From: Comamonas sp. GB3 AK4-5
GTDB taxonomy: Bacteria > Pseudomonadota > Gammaproteobacteria > Burkholderiales > Burkholderiaceae_C
Assembly (NCBI RefSeq): GCF_041320665.1
Contig: NZ_CP166730.1
Location: forward strand, 3,286,001-3,350,000
Length of the DNA stretch: 64,000 nucleotides
Direction: 5' to 3'
Shown: positions 40,778 through 51,000 of the stretch, one piece after another
Numbering within the stretch: the first letter of the stretch is position 1
How the letters are laid out: each line of letters opens with the position of its first letter
Position numbers and translations under genes: made by a program
Notes under the pieces: model-generated
Told to the model about the DNA's origin: nothing
Seen by the model: the letters and a program-made list of their open reading frames with translations, nothing else
Databases searched by the model: none

Positions 40778-43330
40778 TTATTTGCTGCCACGCAGCAAGG
40801 CCTTGAGCGCGCTTTGCAGACGCTGGGCATCGCTGTCACTGCGGGCAGCGGCCAGCACGGCGGCCACATCCTGCTCCCAGGTGGTGCGGGGGTCAGCGGC
40901 CTTGCGGTTGGTCAGCAGCTGCAGCTGCAGAGCGCGGCGGGCAGACAGTTGGTCGGCCGGCGTGGGAACATCGGCCGCCATTTCCAGGCGCAGCAGCGAC
41001 TGGGCAGCATCGCCCTGGGCAGCACCCGACACAGCAGCCTGCCAGCTGTTGCGCGTCGCATTGCTGAGCTTGCCCAGCTCTTGGGCAGCGGGCAGCAAAG
41101 CCGCATCGCGCTGGCCCCAGGCATCCATCAGTTGGGTCAAGGCTTCACCGTGGGCCTGGGCCGTCAGCTTGCGCAGCGCAAACTGGGCGTGGTCCATGGC
41201 TTCGCGCTGTGCACGGAAAGCCGCATCACCCAGGCGTGGGCCACGGGGCGTACGGTCGGGGCGCTCGAAACGATCACCGCGATCACCACGCTCCGGACGG
41301 CCAGGCTTGCGCGCAGCGGGTGCCGGTGCGGCCTCCTTGCGCATACCGGGGCGGTCATCACCACGCACCGCCTTGATCGGGCGGGCCACGGCCGGCGCTG
41401 CGGGGGCAGCTTCGCCCTCCGCTGCGGACGGGCTTGCAGCTTCGGCAGCAGCGGCCGCAGGCGCGTTGCGCAGCACTTCTTCCAGCCCTGCCACGGCGGC
41501 GCGGATTTTCTGGACATCGCCGTCGGCATTGGCGGCTTCCAATTGCTGCGAAGCTTCCAGCACGGCACGGTCATGGGCACTCAGCGTGGCGGGGTTCACG
41601 GCCGTGCGGGCGCGGTCACCGCGCTCGGCCGGCTTGCGGCTGAAAGCCTCATCCAGCGGCTTGCGGAAGGCATCCCACAGCTTTTGCTCCTGGCGGCGAT
41701 CCACCGGCACCTCCTGGGCTTCAGCCTGCCAGCGCTGCTGCAGCGCCTTGATGGCGGCGATTTGCAGCGCGGGTGCATTGCCCAGCGCCTGTGCCTCTTC
41801 GATCATGGCGTGGCGGCGTTGCAAGCTCGCTTGCTGCACGCGCTGCAGCGGGGCTTCCGCCTCGCCCATGGCCTGGCGCCATTGCTGCTGCAGCTCGGCA
41901 TACAGCTTCTCGCCCACATGACCGCCTTCACGCCAGCGCTCGGCAAACTGGCGCAGGCTGCGGGCCATGCCCTTCCAGTCCTGGCTGTCCTTGACCGACT
42001 GGCCCCAGGCGCGCAGCTCTTCAATCAGCGCGGTGCGCGAGGCCTTGTGCTCGGCCGATTCGCTGCGCAGCTTGTCCAGCCAGCCCTCCACCACCTTGTA
42101 GGCGGTGTTGCAGGCCTCATCAAACTGCTTCCACAGACCGTGGTTGGGCGCGGAGCCCTGGTCCAGCTGCTTCCATTGCTCACGCAGCTGGCGCAGCGAC
42201 TCCTGCACCTTGCGGCCACCCAGGGATTGACCTTCCGGACGCTCCAGCAGCGCCTTGGCCTTGGCCACCAGGGCTTCGCGCTCGGCATCCACGGCCTGGG
42301 GCTTCCAGCCTCGGGCATCGCCCGCCTGCACCAGCAGCGCATCCATTTGCGCCAGCACTGCGGCGTCCAGCGAGCGGCCATGCTGGCGCAAGGCGGCGCG
42401 CAAACCGGCGATGGCGCCGGTCTTGTCTTCGCTGCCTTCCAGCAGGGCTTGCAGCGCCTGCGCAGCCTGCAAGACCACGGCGGCAGCCTTGATGGGGGCG
42501 TCACCCTTGGCGGGCTGGGCAGCTGGCGTCTCGGCAGCCAGCTCGGCCGGCAGACCTCGGCCCACGCGAATTTCGTCGGCCCACACGGGCACGGTGGGCA
42601 GTGCAGCTTCGGCGTTGTCGGCAGCGGCCTGCGTGGCGGCCAGTGCGGAAGAGAAAGCCTCCCACACCACGTTCAGCTGATCGCGCGAGCCGGTCAGCTG
42701 CTGGGCCAGGCGGGCGTCCAGGCTGGCCCAGGCGGCGTCTTCGGTCAGTGCCTGGGCCTGCTCTTGCCAGCGCGCCACATCGGTGCTCAGGGCTTGCTGC
42801 ACGGCGGCGGCGTCTTTCCACGACTTGGTGGACAGCACTTCGATGCGCTGGGACAGCAGCACGGCGGCTTCCTTTTGCACCTGCACGCGGTGCTGCAGGT
42901 CTTCTGCGGCCTTGATGCGCTCGGCCAACTGGGCCTTGTAGCCTGCCAGCGGCTCGCGCGACAGCGGTGCGCCGGCCTTGGCGGCTTCACGCTGCCAGGC
43001 TGCGGCATCGGCCGTGTTCAATGTAGGCTGGGCCAGCAGGGCCTGGGCTTTTGCCACCCATTCCACGGCGATGGCGTCCTGGTCCTTGGCACGGCGCAGC
43101 TCGTCCAGGCGGTCACGCACGACACGGGCCGCGCCCTTGTCGCGCACATTCATTTCCTTGAACACGTCCTGCAGCACATCCAGTGCAGGCGCAGTGGCCA
43201 GCCATTCGCGCAGGCGTGCCGCACGGTCGCCCGATGTTTCTGCAGAAAAAGCACCGCCAGTCACCGTATCCAACGGGTGGGCCTCGGGGGATTTGGCCGG
43301 GGTCGGGTTCACTTCTGGGGCTTCAGACAT
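40778..43330 (-). CDS. Large DUF349-domain protein
   Basis: This 850-residue, Ala/Gln/Glu-rich helical protein contains repeated DUF349 modules of the form W-K-x-L-D-x-G...LWKxFxxACNxAY. Clear cases are LREQWKQLDQGSAPNHGLWK near residue 395 and ALQQRWQAEAQEVPVDRRQE near 550. A basic, Arg-rich disordered linker sits around 690-715 (RPERGDRGDRFERPDRTPRG). It is cytoplasmic, with no signal peptide or TM segment. The function of the family is not established; related proteins have been linked to nucleic-acid or ribosome contact. It is monocistronic, with a terminator downstream. Large open frames on the opposite strand are shadows of its codon bias. Confidence 0.88.
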   Translation of the reverse strand: MSEAPEVNPTPAKSPEAHPLDTVTGGAFSAETSGDRAARLREWLATAPALDVLQDVFKEMNVRDKGAARVVRDRLDELRRAKDQDAIAVEWVAKAQALLAQPTLNTADAAAWQREAAKAGAPLSREPLAGYKAQLAERIKAAEDLQHRVQVQKEAAVLLSQRIEVLSTKSWKDAAAVQQALSTDVARWQEQAQALTEDAAWASLDARLAQQLTGSRDQLNVVWEAFSSALAATQAAADNAEAALPTVPVWADEIRVGRGLPAELAAETPAAQPAKGDAPIKAAAVVLQAAQALQALLEGSEDKTGAIAGLRAALRQHGRSLDAAVLAQMDALLVQAGDARGWKPQAVDAEREALVAKAKALLERPEGQSLGGRKVQESLRQLREQWKQLDQGSAPNHGLWKQFDEACNTAYKVVEGWLDKLRSESAEHKASRTALIEELRAWGQSVKDSQDWKGMARSLRQFAERWREGGHVGEKLYAELQQQWRQAMGEAEAPLQRVQQASLQRRHAMIEEAQALGNAPALQIAAIKALQQRWQAEAQEVPVDRRQEQKLWDAFRKPLDEAFSRKPAERGDRARTAVNPATLSAHDRAVLEASQQLEAANADGDVQKIRAAVAGLEEVLRNAPAAAAAEAASPSAAEGEAAPAAPAVARPIKAVRGDDRPGMRKEAAPAPAARKPGRPERGDRGDRFERPDRTPRGPRLGDAAFRAQREAMDHAQFALRKLTAQAHGEALTQLMDAWGQRDAALLPAAQELGKLSNATRNSWQAAVSGAAQGDAAQSLLRLEMAADVPTPADQLSARRALQLQLLTNRKAADPRTTWEQDVAAVLAAARSDSDAQRLQSALKALLRGSK

Positions 43331-43475
43331 TTTTCTGCTTCAAAAAAAGTTGGTACATGTGTGTGTAAATGCCCCGCACGCCCATGCGGCGGGGCCATAA
43401 AGCAAGCGCGCGAGCCTGGGGCAGGCGCGGCCAAGTGGGGTATTTTCCCCTTTATTGCCGCTCAGCCCCAGCGAA

Positions 43476-46400
43476 TCACTGAACTGCCAGACTCAACTGG
43501 GCTTTTGCCTCGGCATCCTTGCCATCGGCCTTGGAATTCCCCAGGAACAAACGGGCCATATCAATGCCCTGCGCCGCCAGGTAGCTGCGCACGGCCATGG
43601 CCCGCGCCACCGCCAGCTCTTGCATGGCGGTAGAGGGCAGCGGCAGTTGCTCGACCAGCAGCTTGCGCATGTCTTCGGGCGGCAGCGATTTGCTCAGGCC
43701 CACCACGTTGCGCGGCTTGTCGATGGAGGCTTTGCGGTAGATGGACTTGAGCCGGCTTTCGCGCTCCTTGTCGGTCAACTCCGTGTCGTCGTCCTCGTTT
43801 TTACCGCGCTGGGCGATCTGCGCCTCCAGGCGAGCGGCCTGCCAGCCCTGGGCATCGAGCTTGGTGGAGGCACTGCCGGCCACCGTGAGCTTGAGCGCAG
43901 GCTTGTCCTTGAGCGACTTGGCAATCTTCTCCAGCTGCGCCTTGGCTGCTGTGTCCAGCGTGGCCACGCCAGCAGGGAAGCTCACATCGCCACCGCCTTT
44001 TTCGTCACCACCAAAAACACCTGCCAACAGCGAGAACGGCGCGGTGACGGCCTTGAGGATGAGATTGCCAATGACCTTGAAGATCACCGGCCCCAGACGG
44101 AACTGCGGGTCGTTGAGCGAGCCGCTGATGGGCAGGTCGATGTCAATGACACCGTTGCGGTCTGCCAACAGTGCCACGGCCAGCTTCACGGGCAGCGAGG
44201 CTGGCGCGCCCTGCACGGCGTCGCCAAAGGTCAGCTGGTGCAGCACCAGATTGTTGTTGGCCGTGAGCATGCCGTCGGGCTTGACCTGGTAGTGCACGTC
44301 CACGCTGAGCTTGCCGCGCTCGATGCCATGGCCGGCGTATTTGACGGCATAGGGCGTGAGTGGCGGCAGCTCCAGATCACGCACCTTGCCGGTGATGTCC
44401 AGCGCCAGCGGCTTCACCAGCGGGTTGAGCTTGCCGGAGATATCCAGACTGGCAGTGGACTGGGCCATGCCCTGCAGCACCAGATCGGCCATCTCCGGCG
44501 GCTGGCCTGCTGCCGGCGCCACCGAGGAGAAGGCACTGAGTGAGCCGGCCAACTGGGTCAGATCGGCCGTGTAGTTGGGCTGGATGAAGAAGTCCGAGAA
44601 CTTGACCGTGCCATCCAACAGCTCCACCGGCCCCACGACAATGCGCGGCGCCATGGGATCTGGCGCTACAGACTCAGGAGCTGCTGGTGCCGATACGGTC
44701 TTGCTCTCCGATGGTTTTGCCTCTGCATTTGGCGCTGCATCTGCTGCTGCTACGGCTTCAGGAGCACCTGCCAGGTCCTGCAAATTCAGACGGCCATTGG
44801 GCTGGACCACCACGCGGGCAAAAAAGCTGCGCAGCGCCGTCTTTTGCACCTGCACCGACAGCGGCTTGCCCGGCTGCAGGTCCACGGCCAAGCCCGTCAG
44901 CTGCAGCTGCTTCCAGCGCAACAGGTCTTCGCCGGCCTCCATGGTGGTCTTCTCGGCCGTACCCGTGCGGTGCATGGTTTGCACATACACATCCTGCAGA
45001 CCGGCCTGGCCTTGCACCTGCACCCGGGGGCCCTTGCCCTGGTCGGCATAGCGCACCAGGCCGTCAAAGCCGGCGTAGGCGGAGCGCAGGCGCATATTCA
45101 CCACGCCGTCCAGATAGCTTTCAAACAGGTGCAGCGGCAGGCGCTGGGCCTTCAGCTGGCCCTCGGCGCTCAGGTGCGGCGCCAGATGCAGGCGGCCGTC
45201 GAAGCCCAACTGGCCATCGTTCTTGCCGGCGCGCAGCAGCCCGCGGGCGTTGACCGGCTGCACACGGGTCTGCAGCTTGACCACGATGGGCTGCTTGCCC
45301 ATGCGGCTGTCCAGGCCCTGCACATCCAGGTTCAATCCCGACAGGCCCATGCGCACCGGGCGCACGGCCTGACCGTCTTCGAGCAACACCACACCATCGC
45401 GAATGCGGGTGTGCTGTGCCTGCACCGACCAGGCGGGGCCGGCGGCCGCTGCTGTGGCCTGGGTCTTGGGGACCACCGCCACCTGCTGCACCGGCGCCTT
45501 GCGCAGCCAGGACTCGTACATCCACTGGCCTTTTTCGTTGCGCGACAGCTTGACCTGGGGGGCATTCAGCTGCAGCAGCTCGGTCTGCACCGTGCGCTGC
45601 GTCATGTCGATGCGGGCGTTTTCCACGGCCAGGCGCTTCCAGGCCGCCAGCGGCGCCTTGTCTTCACCCAGGTTCAGATTGCGCACGGCGAGCTGGGGCA
45701 CCACCGCAAACACATGGCCGCGGTTCCAGGCCAGCCCGGCCACGCCGTCAGCCTGGGCGCGCAACACCGGTTGCAAAAACTGCGACACATAGGCACGCCC
45801 CACTTCAAAGGGCACACCGTCCAGCTCCAGGCCCAGTTGGCCGCGCTCCAGCGTGCCATGGCCGGACAGTCGCGCATGCGAAGCGCCTTCGTAGCCTGCC
45901 AGGGCCAAGCGCCCCTGGAATTGGCTGTCCCCTTGCATGGGCCAGGTGACATGGCTGCCGGAGAGGTTCAGGTCGCGCACGGCCAGCTCGGCCGCAGGGC
46001 GCACCGTGGCATCGCTCCAGCTGATATGGCCTTGCTGCACCTCCCAGTGGGCGACCTCAATCTTCCAGGGTGTGGGGGTTGCGGCGGGGACTGCCGTACC
46101 TGCCTCTGCCTTGGCTTGCACAGAGGCCTCAGCTGCCAGGGTGTTTTGTGCTTGCGGCTTGGACTGCTGCGGAAACTGCAGCAACTGGCCTTTGGCGTCC
46201 AGCCGCAGGGCCAGCGAAGGCTTTTGCAGGCTGACACGGCCCAGCAGGACCTGCCCAGTCAGCGGCTGCACATCGGCCAGGTCGATGTCCAGCGCCTCCC
46301 ACTGCAGCCAGTCCTGGCCGGCCAGATCCTGGAGCTTGGCGGCCTCGGCGCGCACATGGCCACTCAGGCGCACCACGGCATCGGTTTGCTGCTCGAAAGC

Positions 46401-47183
46401 CACATCCACCTTGGCCTGCAGCACGGCGTCTTGCAGCTTGAGCGGCAAGCTGGCGGGCCAGTACGGCAGATAGGGCTTGAGGTCCAGGTCCTTGACCGTC
46501 AGCGTGGCCGAAGTCTTGCGGTCCTGGGCAAAAGGCGTGCTCTGGGCCTCGCTGGCAAAGCGGCTGCCATTCAGATCAAAAGACAGCTCCGGCGCCACAT
46601 GCACCTGGCGCTTGGAAGGCAGGCTGCTCACAAAGGGCAGCTTCAGCTCCAGATCCTTGAGCGCGTGTTGTGCGCCCGCAACTTCGTCATTGAAAGCCAG
46701 GCGGCCATCGCTGATTTCGATGTTGTAGAGGGCAAAGCGCGGCAGCTCGCTGCTGCTTTCCTCGGGCTTGTCCGTCTGGAACTTGTCGAGGATGTCCTGA
46801 ATGTCCAGCTTGCCGGGGGCGACCTGGGCCAGACGGATATGGGGGGAATCCACCTGGATGGCATCGGCCACCGGGCCCCAGCGCAGTAGAGAAGACAGCT
46901 CTGCATCTATATATATGCGCGCTATGGAAACCTGGGGCTCGCTTTGGCCATCGGCGCCTGCCAGCGCCACATCGCGCAGCGTCAGTTCCATGGACCAGGG
47001 CGAGAACTCCACCTTGCCCACGGACAGCTGCCTGCCCAGGGCCTGAGAGCCATGCTTTTCAATCAGCTGCCGCGCGGCCCATGGAAAGCTCAACCACGCG
47101 AGCATCCACAGCCCCAACACCGCTGCGAAGACCCAACCCAAGCTGCGCCACAACTTTGCGCTGCGCCAAATTTGCACCTGCAT
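43476..47183 (-). CDS. Very large DUF748/AsmA-like envelope protein
   Basis: This 1235-residue protein has an N-terminal membrane anchor (LGWVFAAVLGLWMLAWLSFP), then long beta-rich repeats of the AsmA/TamB bridge type. It starts with EKHGSQALGRQLSVGKVEFS and PWSMELTLRDVALAG, hallmarks of DUF748. The C-terminal region carries an OmpA-like stretch (AQLEKIAKSLKDKPALKLTV, AGSASTKLDAQGWQAARLEA). AsmA-like proteins are thought to move lipids between membranes. I chose the ATG at 47183 because the anchor follows at once; starts at 47195 (GTG) or 47279 are possible. Short Ala/Pro-rich spacers interrupt the repeats. Confidence 0.87.
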   Translation of the reverse strand: MQVQIWRSAKLWRSLGWVFAAVLGLWMLAWLSFPWAARQLIEKHGSQALGRQLSVGKVEFSPWSMELTLRDVALAGADGQSEPQVSIARIYIDAELSSLLRWGPVADAIQVDSPHIRLAQVAPGKLDIQDILDKFQTDKPEESSSELPRFALYNIEISDGRLAFNDEVAGAQHALKDLELKLPFVSSLPSKRQVHVAPELSFDLNGSRFASEAQSTPFAQDRKTSATLTVKDLDLKPYLPYWPASLPLKLQDAVLQAKVDVAFEQQTDAVVRLSGHVRAEAAKLQDLAGQDWLQWEALDIDLADVQPLTGQVLLGRVSLQKPSLALRLDAKGQLLQFPQQSKPQAQNTLAAEASVQAKAEAGTAVPAATPTPWKIEVAHWEVQQGHISWSDATVRPAAELAVRDLNLSGSHVTWPMQGDSQFQGRLALAGYEGASHARLSGHGTLERGQLGLELDGVPFEVGRAYVSQFLQPVLRAQADGVAGLAWNRGHVFAVVPQLAVRNLNLGEDKAPLAAWKRLAVENARIDMTQRTVQTELLQLNAPQVKLSRNEKGQWMYESWLRKAPVQQVAVVPKTQATAAAAGPAWSVQAQHTRIRDGVVLLEDGQAVRPVRMGLSGLNLDVQGLDSRMGKQPIVVKLQTRVQPVNARGLLRAGKNDGQLGFDGRLHLAPHLSAEGQLKAQRLPLHLFESYLDGVVNMRLRSAYAGFDGLVRYADQGKGPRVQVQGQAGLQDVYVQTMHRTGTAEKTTMEAGEDLLRWKQLQLTGLAVDLQPGKPLSVQVQKTALRSFFARVVVQPNGRLNLQDLAGAPEAVAAADAAPNAEAKPSESKTVSAPAAPESVAPDPMAPRIVVGPVELLDGTVKFSDFFIQPNYTADLTQLAGSLSAFSSVAPAAGQPPEMADLVLQGMAQSTASLDISGKLNPLVKPLALDITGKVRDLELPPLTPYAVKYAGHGIERGKLSVDVHYQVKPDGMLTANNNLVLHQLTFGDAVQGAPASLPVKLAVALLADRNGVIDIDLPISGSLNDPQFRLGPVIFKVIGNLILKAVTAPFSLLAGVFGGDEKGGGDVSFPAGVATLDTAAKAQLEKIAKSLKDKPALKLTVAGSASTKLDAQGWQAARLEAQIAQRGKNEDDDTELTDKERESRLKSIYRKASIDKPRNVVGLSKSLPPEDMRKLLVEQLPLPSTAMQELAVARAMAVRSYLAAQGIDMARLFLGNSKADGKDAEAKAQLSLAVQ

Positions 47184-47275
47184 GTGGATATGCACCCTCT
47201 TTTTGTCTATGGAATCTATGGCTATCTTGCCAGCCGTGATTGCAACAGAAATTACAGCATCGCACTGGAATAGGC
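47184..47275. other. Gap between DUF748 start and candidate RNA; nothing else seen
   Basis: These 92 bases hold no credible gene. They would form the 5' leader of the DUF748 message. GAGGG lies 11 bases before the chosen ATG. Confidence 0.4.
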
Positions 47276-47494
47276 GCAAAAACGAGAAAGCCCGGAGCCA
47301 GCTACACCGACTCCGGGCTTCACGGCTGGCACAAGGCGCAGCCGTTGTGGGTCATGGGGAGAGAAGCGTCCCGCATGCCCGGAAGCAATGATTGCCTCCA
47401 TGAGCGCCTCAACCCTCTTCACAGGTACTGGCACCTTGGCGGTCCAGACCATCGTTGTGCAGAGGCTTTCGGCAGACGTCCGCCAGAGCAGACG
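47276..47494 (-). ncRNA. Candidate structured small RNA or attenuated leader (no known family)
   Basis: On the minus strand a promoter-like pair lies just upstream: TTGTTT (47528-47523), a 16-bp spacer, and TTAAAT (47506-47501). The roughly 219-base interval that follows has several self-complementary segments, for example GGAGGCAAT-C-ATTGCTTCC and CGGCTG...CAGCCG. It ends in a perfect 10-bp hairpin (47320-47311 with 47297-47288) followed by CTTTCTCGTTTTT. It carries no good reading frame; one 66-codon frame lacks a ribosome site. It could be a free RNA or the attenuated leader of the DUF748 gene. It matches none of the RNA families I can recall. Confidence 0.4.
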
Positions 47495-47899
47495 ACCTCG
47501 ATTTAATCACGGTCATCGGGAAAAACAATTGTTTCTTGCACTTTTTCACAACTCAAACATAGCAAACGCTTACTAAACAAATCCTCTTGCATCTTCATCA
47601 ATCCCGACAGGCCCCAAGCCCAAAAAACTGGATACCCATACATGGTCTTTATATTTTTTTATAATTAAGGAAAAGATAAATAGTGTTGACCTTGTATTTA
47701 GCGGCCCTCTAGAATCCGCCCACTTTTGTTTTTAGTCATTGTTTTGACGTTTTTCGCTGCTTTCTGATCACGTTCTTTCTTCGTGATCCTCCCGCGCTCC
47801 CCCATGCAAGGACCGCAGCACCACCCCCACTGGGTGCCAGCCTACAGACCCTCGGTCCTCCAGACCGCTGCCAGATTGGCACCTCATGAAAGGAATGCT
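47495..47899 (+). promoter_or_regulatory. AT-rich promoter region and long leader of the lytic transglycosylase gene
   Basis: This gene-free stretch drops well below the flanking GC content, especially 47500-47700. TTGACC (47686-47691), an 18-bp spacer and TAGAAT (47710-47715) form a good sigma-70 promoter with an AT-rich upstream element. The transcript would have a leader of about 180 bases containing the hairpin GATCACG...CGTGATC near 47766-47788. Confidence 0.6.
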
Positions 47900-48718
47900 A
47901 TGCCTGCATCTCTACAGGTAGTTTCCGGATTGCGTACGTTCATCAAAGACGTCGCCGACGGATTCATTGAAATCACCCACAACGGCTTTGCCCTGCTTGG
48001 ACTGGCCGTGGCCTTTGTGGCCATCTTGCTCGTCAGCCGCCCCGATCTGCGCCACTCCGGCGAAGCACAGCTGCGCGATTGGCTGCAAGAGCGCCAAGTG
48101 GCCACGCTGGGCTCGCCCGTCGAGCCCGGCGCCGTGGACCGCGCCACCGCCACCAACCCCAAGGAGCTGCCCAAGGAGCAAGCTGCCGTGGCTTTTTGGC
48201 TGAGCAAAAAATACCGCGTGGCTCCCGAGCCACTGGCGGCACTGGTCTCCGAAGCCTATGAACTGGGCGAACGCAACCAGCTCGACCCCACGCTGATCCT
48301 GGCCATCATGGCCATTGAGTCCAGCTTCAATCCCTTTGCGCAAAGCTCCGTCGGCGCGCAAGGCCTGATGCAGGTCATGACCCGCGTGCACACCGACAAG
48401 TACGAGCATTTCGGCGGCCAGCTTGCGGCCTTCGACCCCGTCAGCAATCTGCGCGTAGGCGTGAAGGTGCTCAAGGAGTGCATTGCCCGTGCCGGTTCGC
48501 TGGAAGGCGGCCTGCGCTACTACGTGGGCGCAGCCAATCTGGAAAGCGACGGCGGTTATGCCGCCAAGGTGCTGGCCGAGCACCAGCGCATCCGCCAGAT
48601 CACCGGCCGCCCGGTGCAGGCTGTGCGTCCGCCGGCCATGCAGGCCAAGCAGGACAACGCCTCCAGCACGGTGGCTGCAGCCGATGTGGCCATCGAAACC
48701 CAGCCAGTGCTGAACTAA
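47900..48718 (+). CDS. Lytic transglycosylase, SLT domain, membrane anchored
   Basis: This 272-residue protein has one TM segment near residues 28-46 (HNGFALLGLAVAFVAILLVS). The periplasmic SLT domain at about 130-245 has the catalytic Glu in ILAIMAIESSFNPFAQSSVG, followed by AQGLMQVM and ECIARAGSLEGGLRYYVGAA. It cleaves peptidoglycan between MurNAc and GlcNAc. I chose the ATG at 47900 after AAAGGAATGCT; an in-frame start at 47783 is upstream but unsupported. A GC hairpin with a T-run follows the gene. Confidence 0.92.
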   Translation: MPASLQVVSGLRTFIKDVADGFIEITHNGFALLGLAVAFVAILLVSRPDLRHSGEAQLRDWLQERQVATLGSPVEPGAVDRATATNPKELPKEQAAVAFWLSKKYRVAPEPLAALVSEAYELGERNQLDPTLILAIMAIESSFNPFAQSSVGAQGLMQVMTRVHTDKYEHFGGQLAAFDPVSNLRVGVKVLKECIARAGSLEGGLRYYVGAANLESDGGYAAKVLAEHQRIRQITGRPVQAVRPPAMQAKQDNASSTVAAADVAIETQPVLN

Positions 48719-48738
48719 GCCTCGAGTTTTCCCCTTTC

Positions 48739-48762
48739 AGCCGGCGGCCCGCCGGCTTTTTT
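48739..48762 (+). terminator. Terminator of the lytic transglycosylase gene
   Basis: The stem AGCCGGCG/CGCCGGCT has a 3-base loop and is followed by six T residues. It lies 20 bp after the stop codon. Confidence 0.9.
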
Positions 48763-48851
48763 ACGTCTGTCTGCCCCAGGTCCAACCCTGGGCCTGCGAC
48801 GGAGACCTGCCCACAGAGCCCAACCGCCTGGCCGCCCTCAGCTACACTAAT

Positions 48852-49000
48852 GGGGTACGCAACTGGCGATAGGCGCAGACTTTGATCTGCCGCTGACGTG
48901 GAAACCGGCAGACTGCAAGGTCTGTGAACCACCGGGGAGCGTACCGCTGAGAGCCGCCGCCATGGCGGCTTGCAAGTGTTTCAGCCGTTCGCCTGGGCAG
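48852..49000 (+). promoter_or_regulatory. ZTP (pfl) riboswitch upstream of glyA
   Basis: The closing stem GGTACGC (48854-48860) pairs with GCGTACC (48939-48945). The 5' domain ends GAACCACCGGGGAGCG. The 3' domain carries the conserved pseudoknot strand CCGTTCGCCTGGGCAG (48985-49000), with a variable hairpin (GCCGCC...GGCGGC) between. These are the conserved blocks of the ZTP-sensing pfl motif, which turns on one-carbon metabolism genes such as glyA when folate is short. The rest of 48763-49039 holds no gene; the ribosome site AGGA lies before the glyA ATG. Confidence 0.9.
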
Positions 49001-49039
49001 CCCTTGGCCTCAAGGGAATAGCTAGTTCATAGGACTGCC

Positions 49040-50287
<1,248 letters not shown>

Positions 50288-50309
50288 ACCCAGCCGCAGG
50301 CGCGCCGCC

Positions 50310-50759
50310 ATGAAGTGCCCTTTTTGCAGCCACCCGGATACCCAGGTTGTGGAGACCCGTGTGGCTGAGGATGGCAGCTTCATCCGGCGGCGGCGCCAGT
50401 GCGGCGATTGCAGCAAGCGCTTTACCACCTACGAGCGGGCCGACGTGAGTTTTCCCGCCGTGGTGAAAAAAGACGGCAGGCGCATCGACTACGACCGCAG
50501 CAAGCTGCAAGGCTCGTTTCGCTTGGCGCTGCGCAAGCGCCCGGTGCCGGCCGGCCAGGTCGATGCGGCCATGGAGCGCATCGAAGAGCAGCTACTCACC
50601 GCTGGCGTGCGCGAGCTGCCATCCAGCCGCATTGGCGAGCTGGTGATGAATGAATTGAAAAAACTGGACAAGGTGGCCTACATCCGCTTTGCCAGCGTCT
50701 ACCGCAGCTTTGAAGACATCGAAGACTTCAAGCACCTGGTGGACGAGGTGCGCAACTGA
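50310..50759 (+). CDS. nrdR: Transcriptional repressor NrdR
   Basis: This 149-residue regulator of ribonucleotide reductase genes has a zinc ribbon at residues 3-34 ([15 protein letters not shown] and [12 protein letters not shown]). An ATP-cone follows ([20 protein letters not shown]), then the conserved [17 protein letters not shown]. It binds NrdR boxes when the ATP-cone holds dATP. The glyA-nrdR order is usual in betaproteobacteria, and the 22-bp gap suggests co-transcription. Confidence 0.97.
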   Translation: MKCPFCSHPDTQVVETRVAEDGSFIRRRRQCGDCSKRFTTYERADVSFPAVVKKDGRRIDYDRSKLQGSFRLALRKRPVPAGQVDAAMERIEEQLLTAGVRELPSSRIGELVMNELKKLDKVAYIRFASVYRSFEDIEDFKHLVDEVRN

Positions 50760-51000
50760 GCGCCCCCAGGGCGATCTCTGCCCGGCGTGGGCAAAGATGC
50801 CTCTCTCAAAAAGAGAGCACCTTCTGCTGACACTGACTCAGTTTCCCATATAAATCGCCCCAGATTCGTGGCTGCACAAGCATAGGCCGCTATGCATTTC
50901 ACTGTGTTGAAGGCTGCAAGCCGTTCCGCTGCTGGAACACTGTTGCCCATCTGCGCGCCTAGGCAGCGATGGCGCCGGCACGTAGCATGAGGGCTACACC
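50760..51000. other. Gap between nrdR and the DedA-rhodanese gene; no gene seen
   Basis: These 241 bases have only short shadow frames. A small hairpin (CTCTCAAAAAGAGAG, around 50802-50816) is visible. Nothing else was recognised. Confidence 0.4.

Noticed and set aside
40814..43633. Open frame of 939 codons opposite the DUF349 gene
   Set aside because: The low-complexity Gly/Leu/Gln-rich translation has no domain. It mirrors the biased codons of the DUF349 protein, which has clear family motifs.
44844..46889. Open frame of 681 codons opposite the DUF748 gene
   Set aside because: Same reason: His/Gln/Leu-rich shadow frame with no domain, opposite a recognised AsmA-like protein.
47252..47452. 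66-codon minus-strand frame (MVWTAKVPVPVKRVEALMEA...)
   Set aside because: No ribosome site and no recognisable fold. It runs through the hairpin-rich interval and terminator, so a structured RNA is the better reading.
47276..47494. 4.5S SRP RNA, tmRNA or RNase P RNA
   Set aside because: The diagnostic words (such as GGTCCGGAAGGAAGCAGCC for SRP, or the tmRNA 5' end) are absent.
48852..49000. Glycine riboswitch before glyA
   Set aside because: The conserved blocks (ACCACCGGGGAGCG and CGCCTGGGCA) fit the ZTP/pfl motif and not the glycine aptamer.
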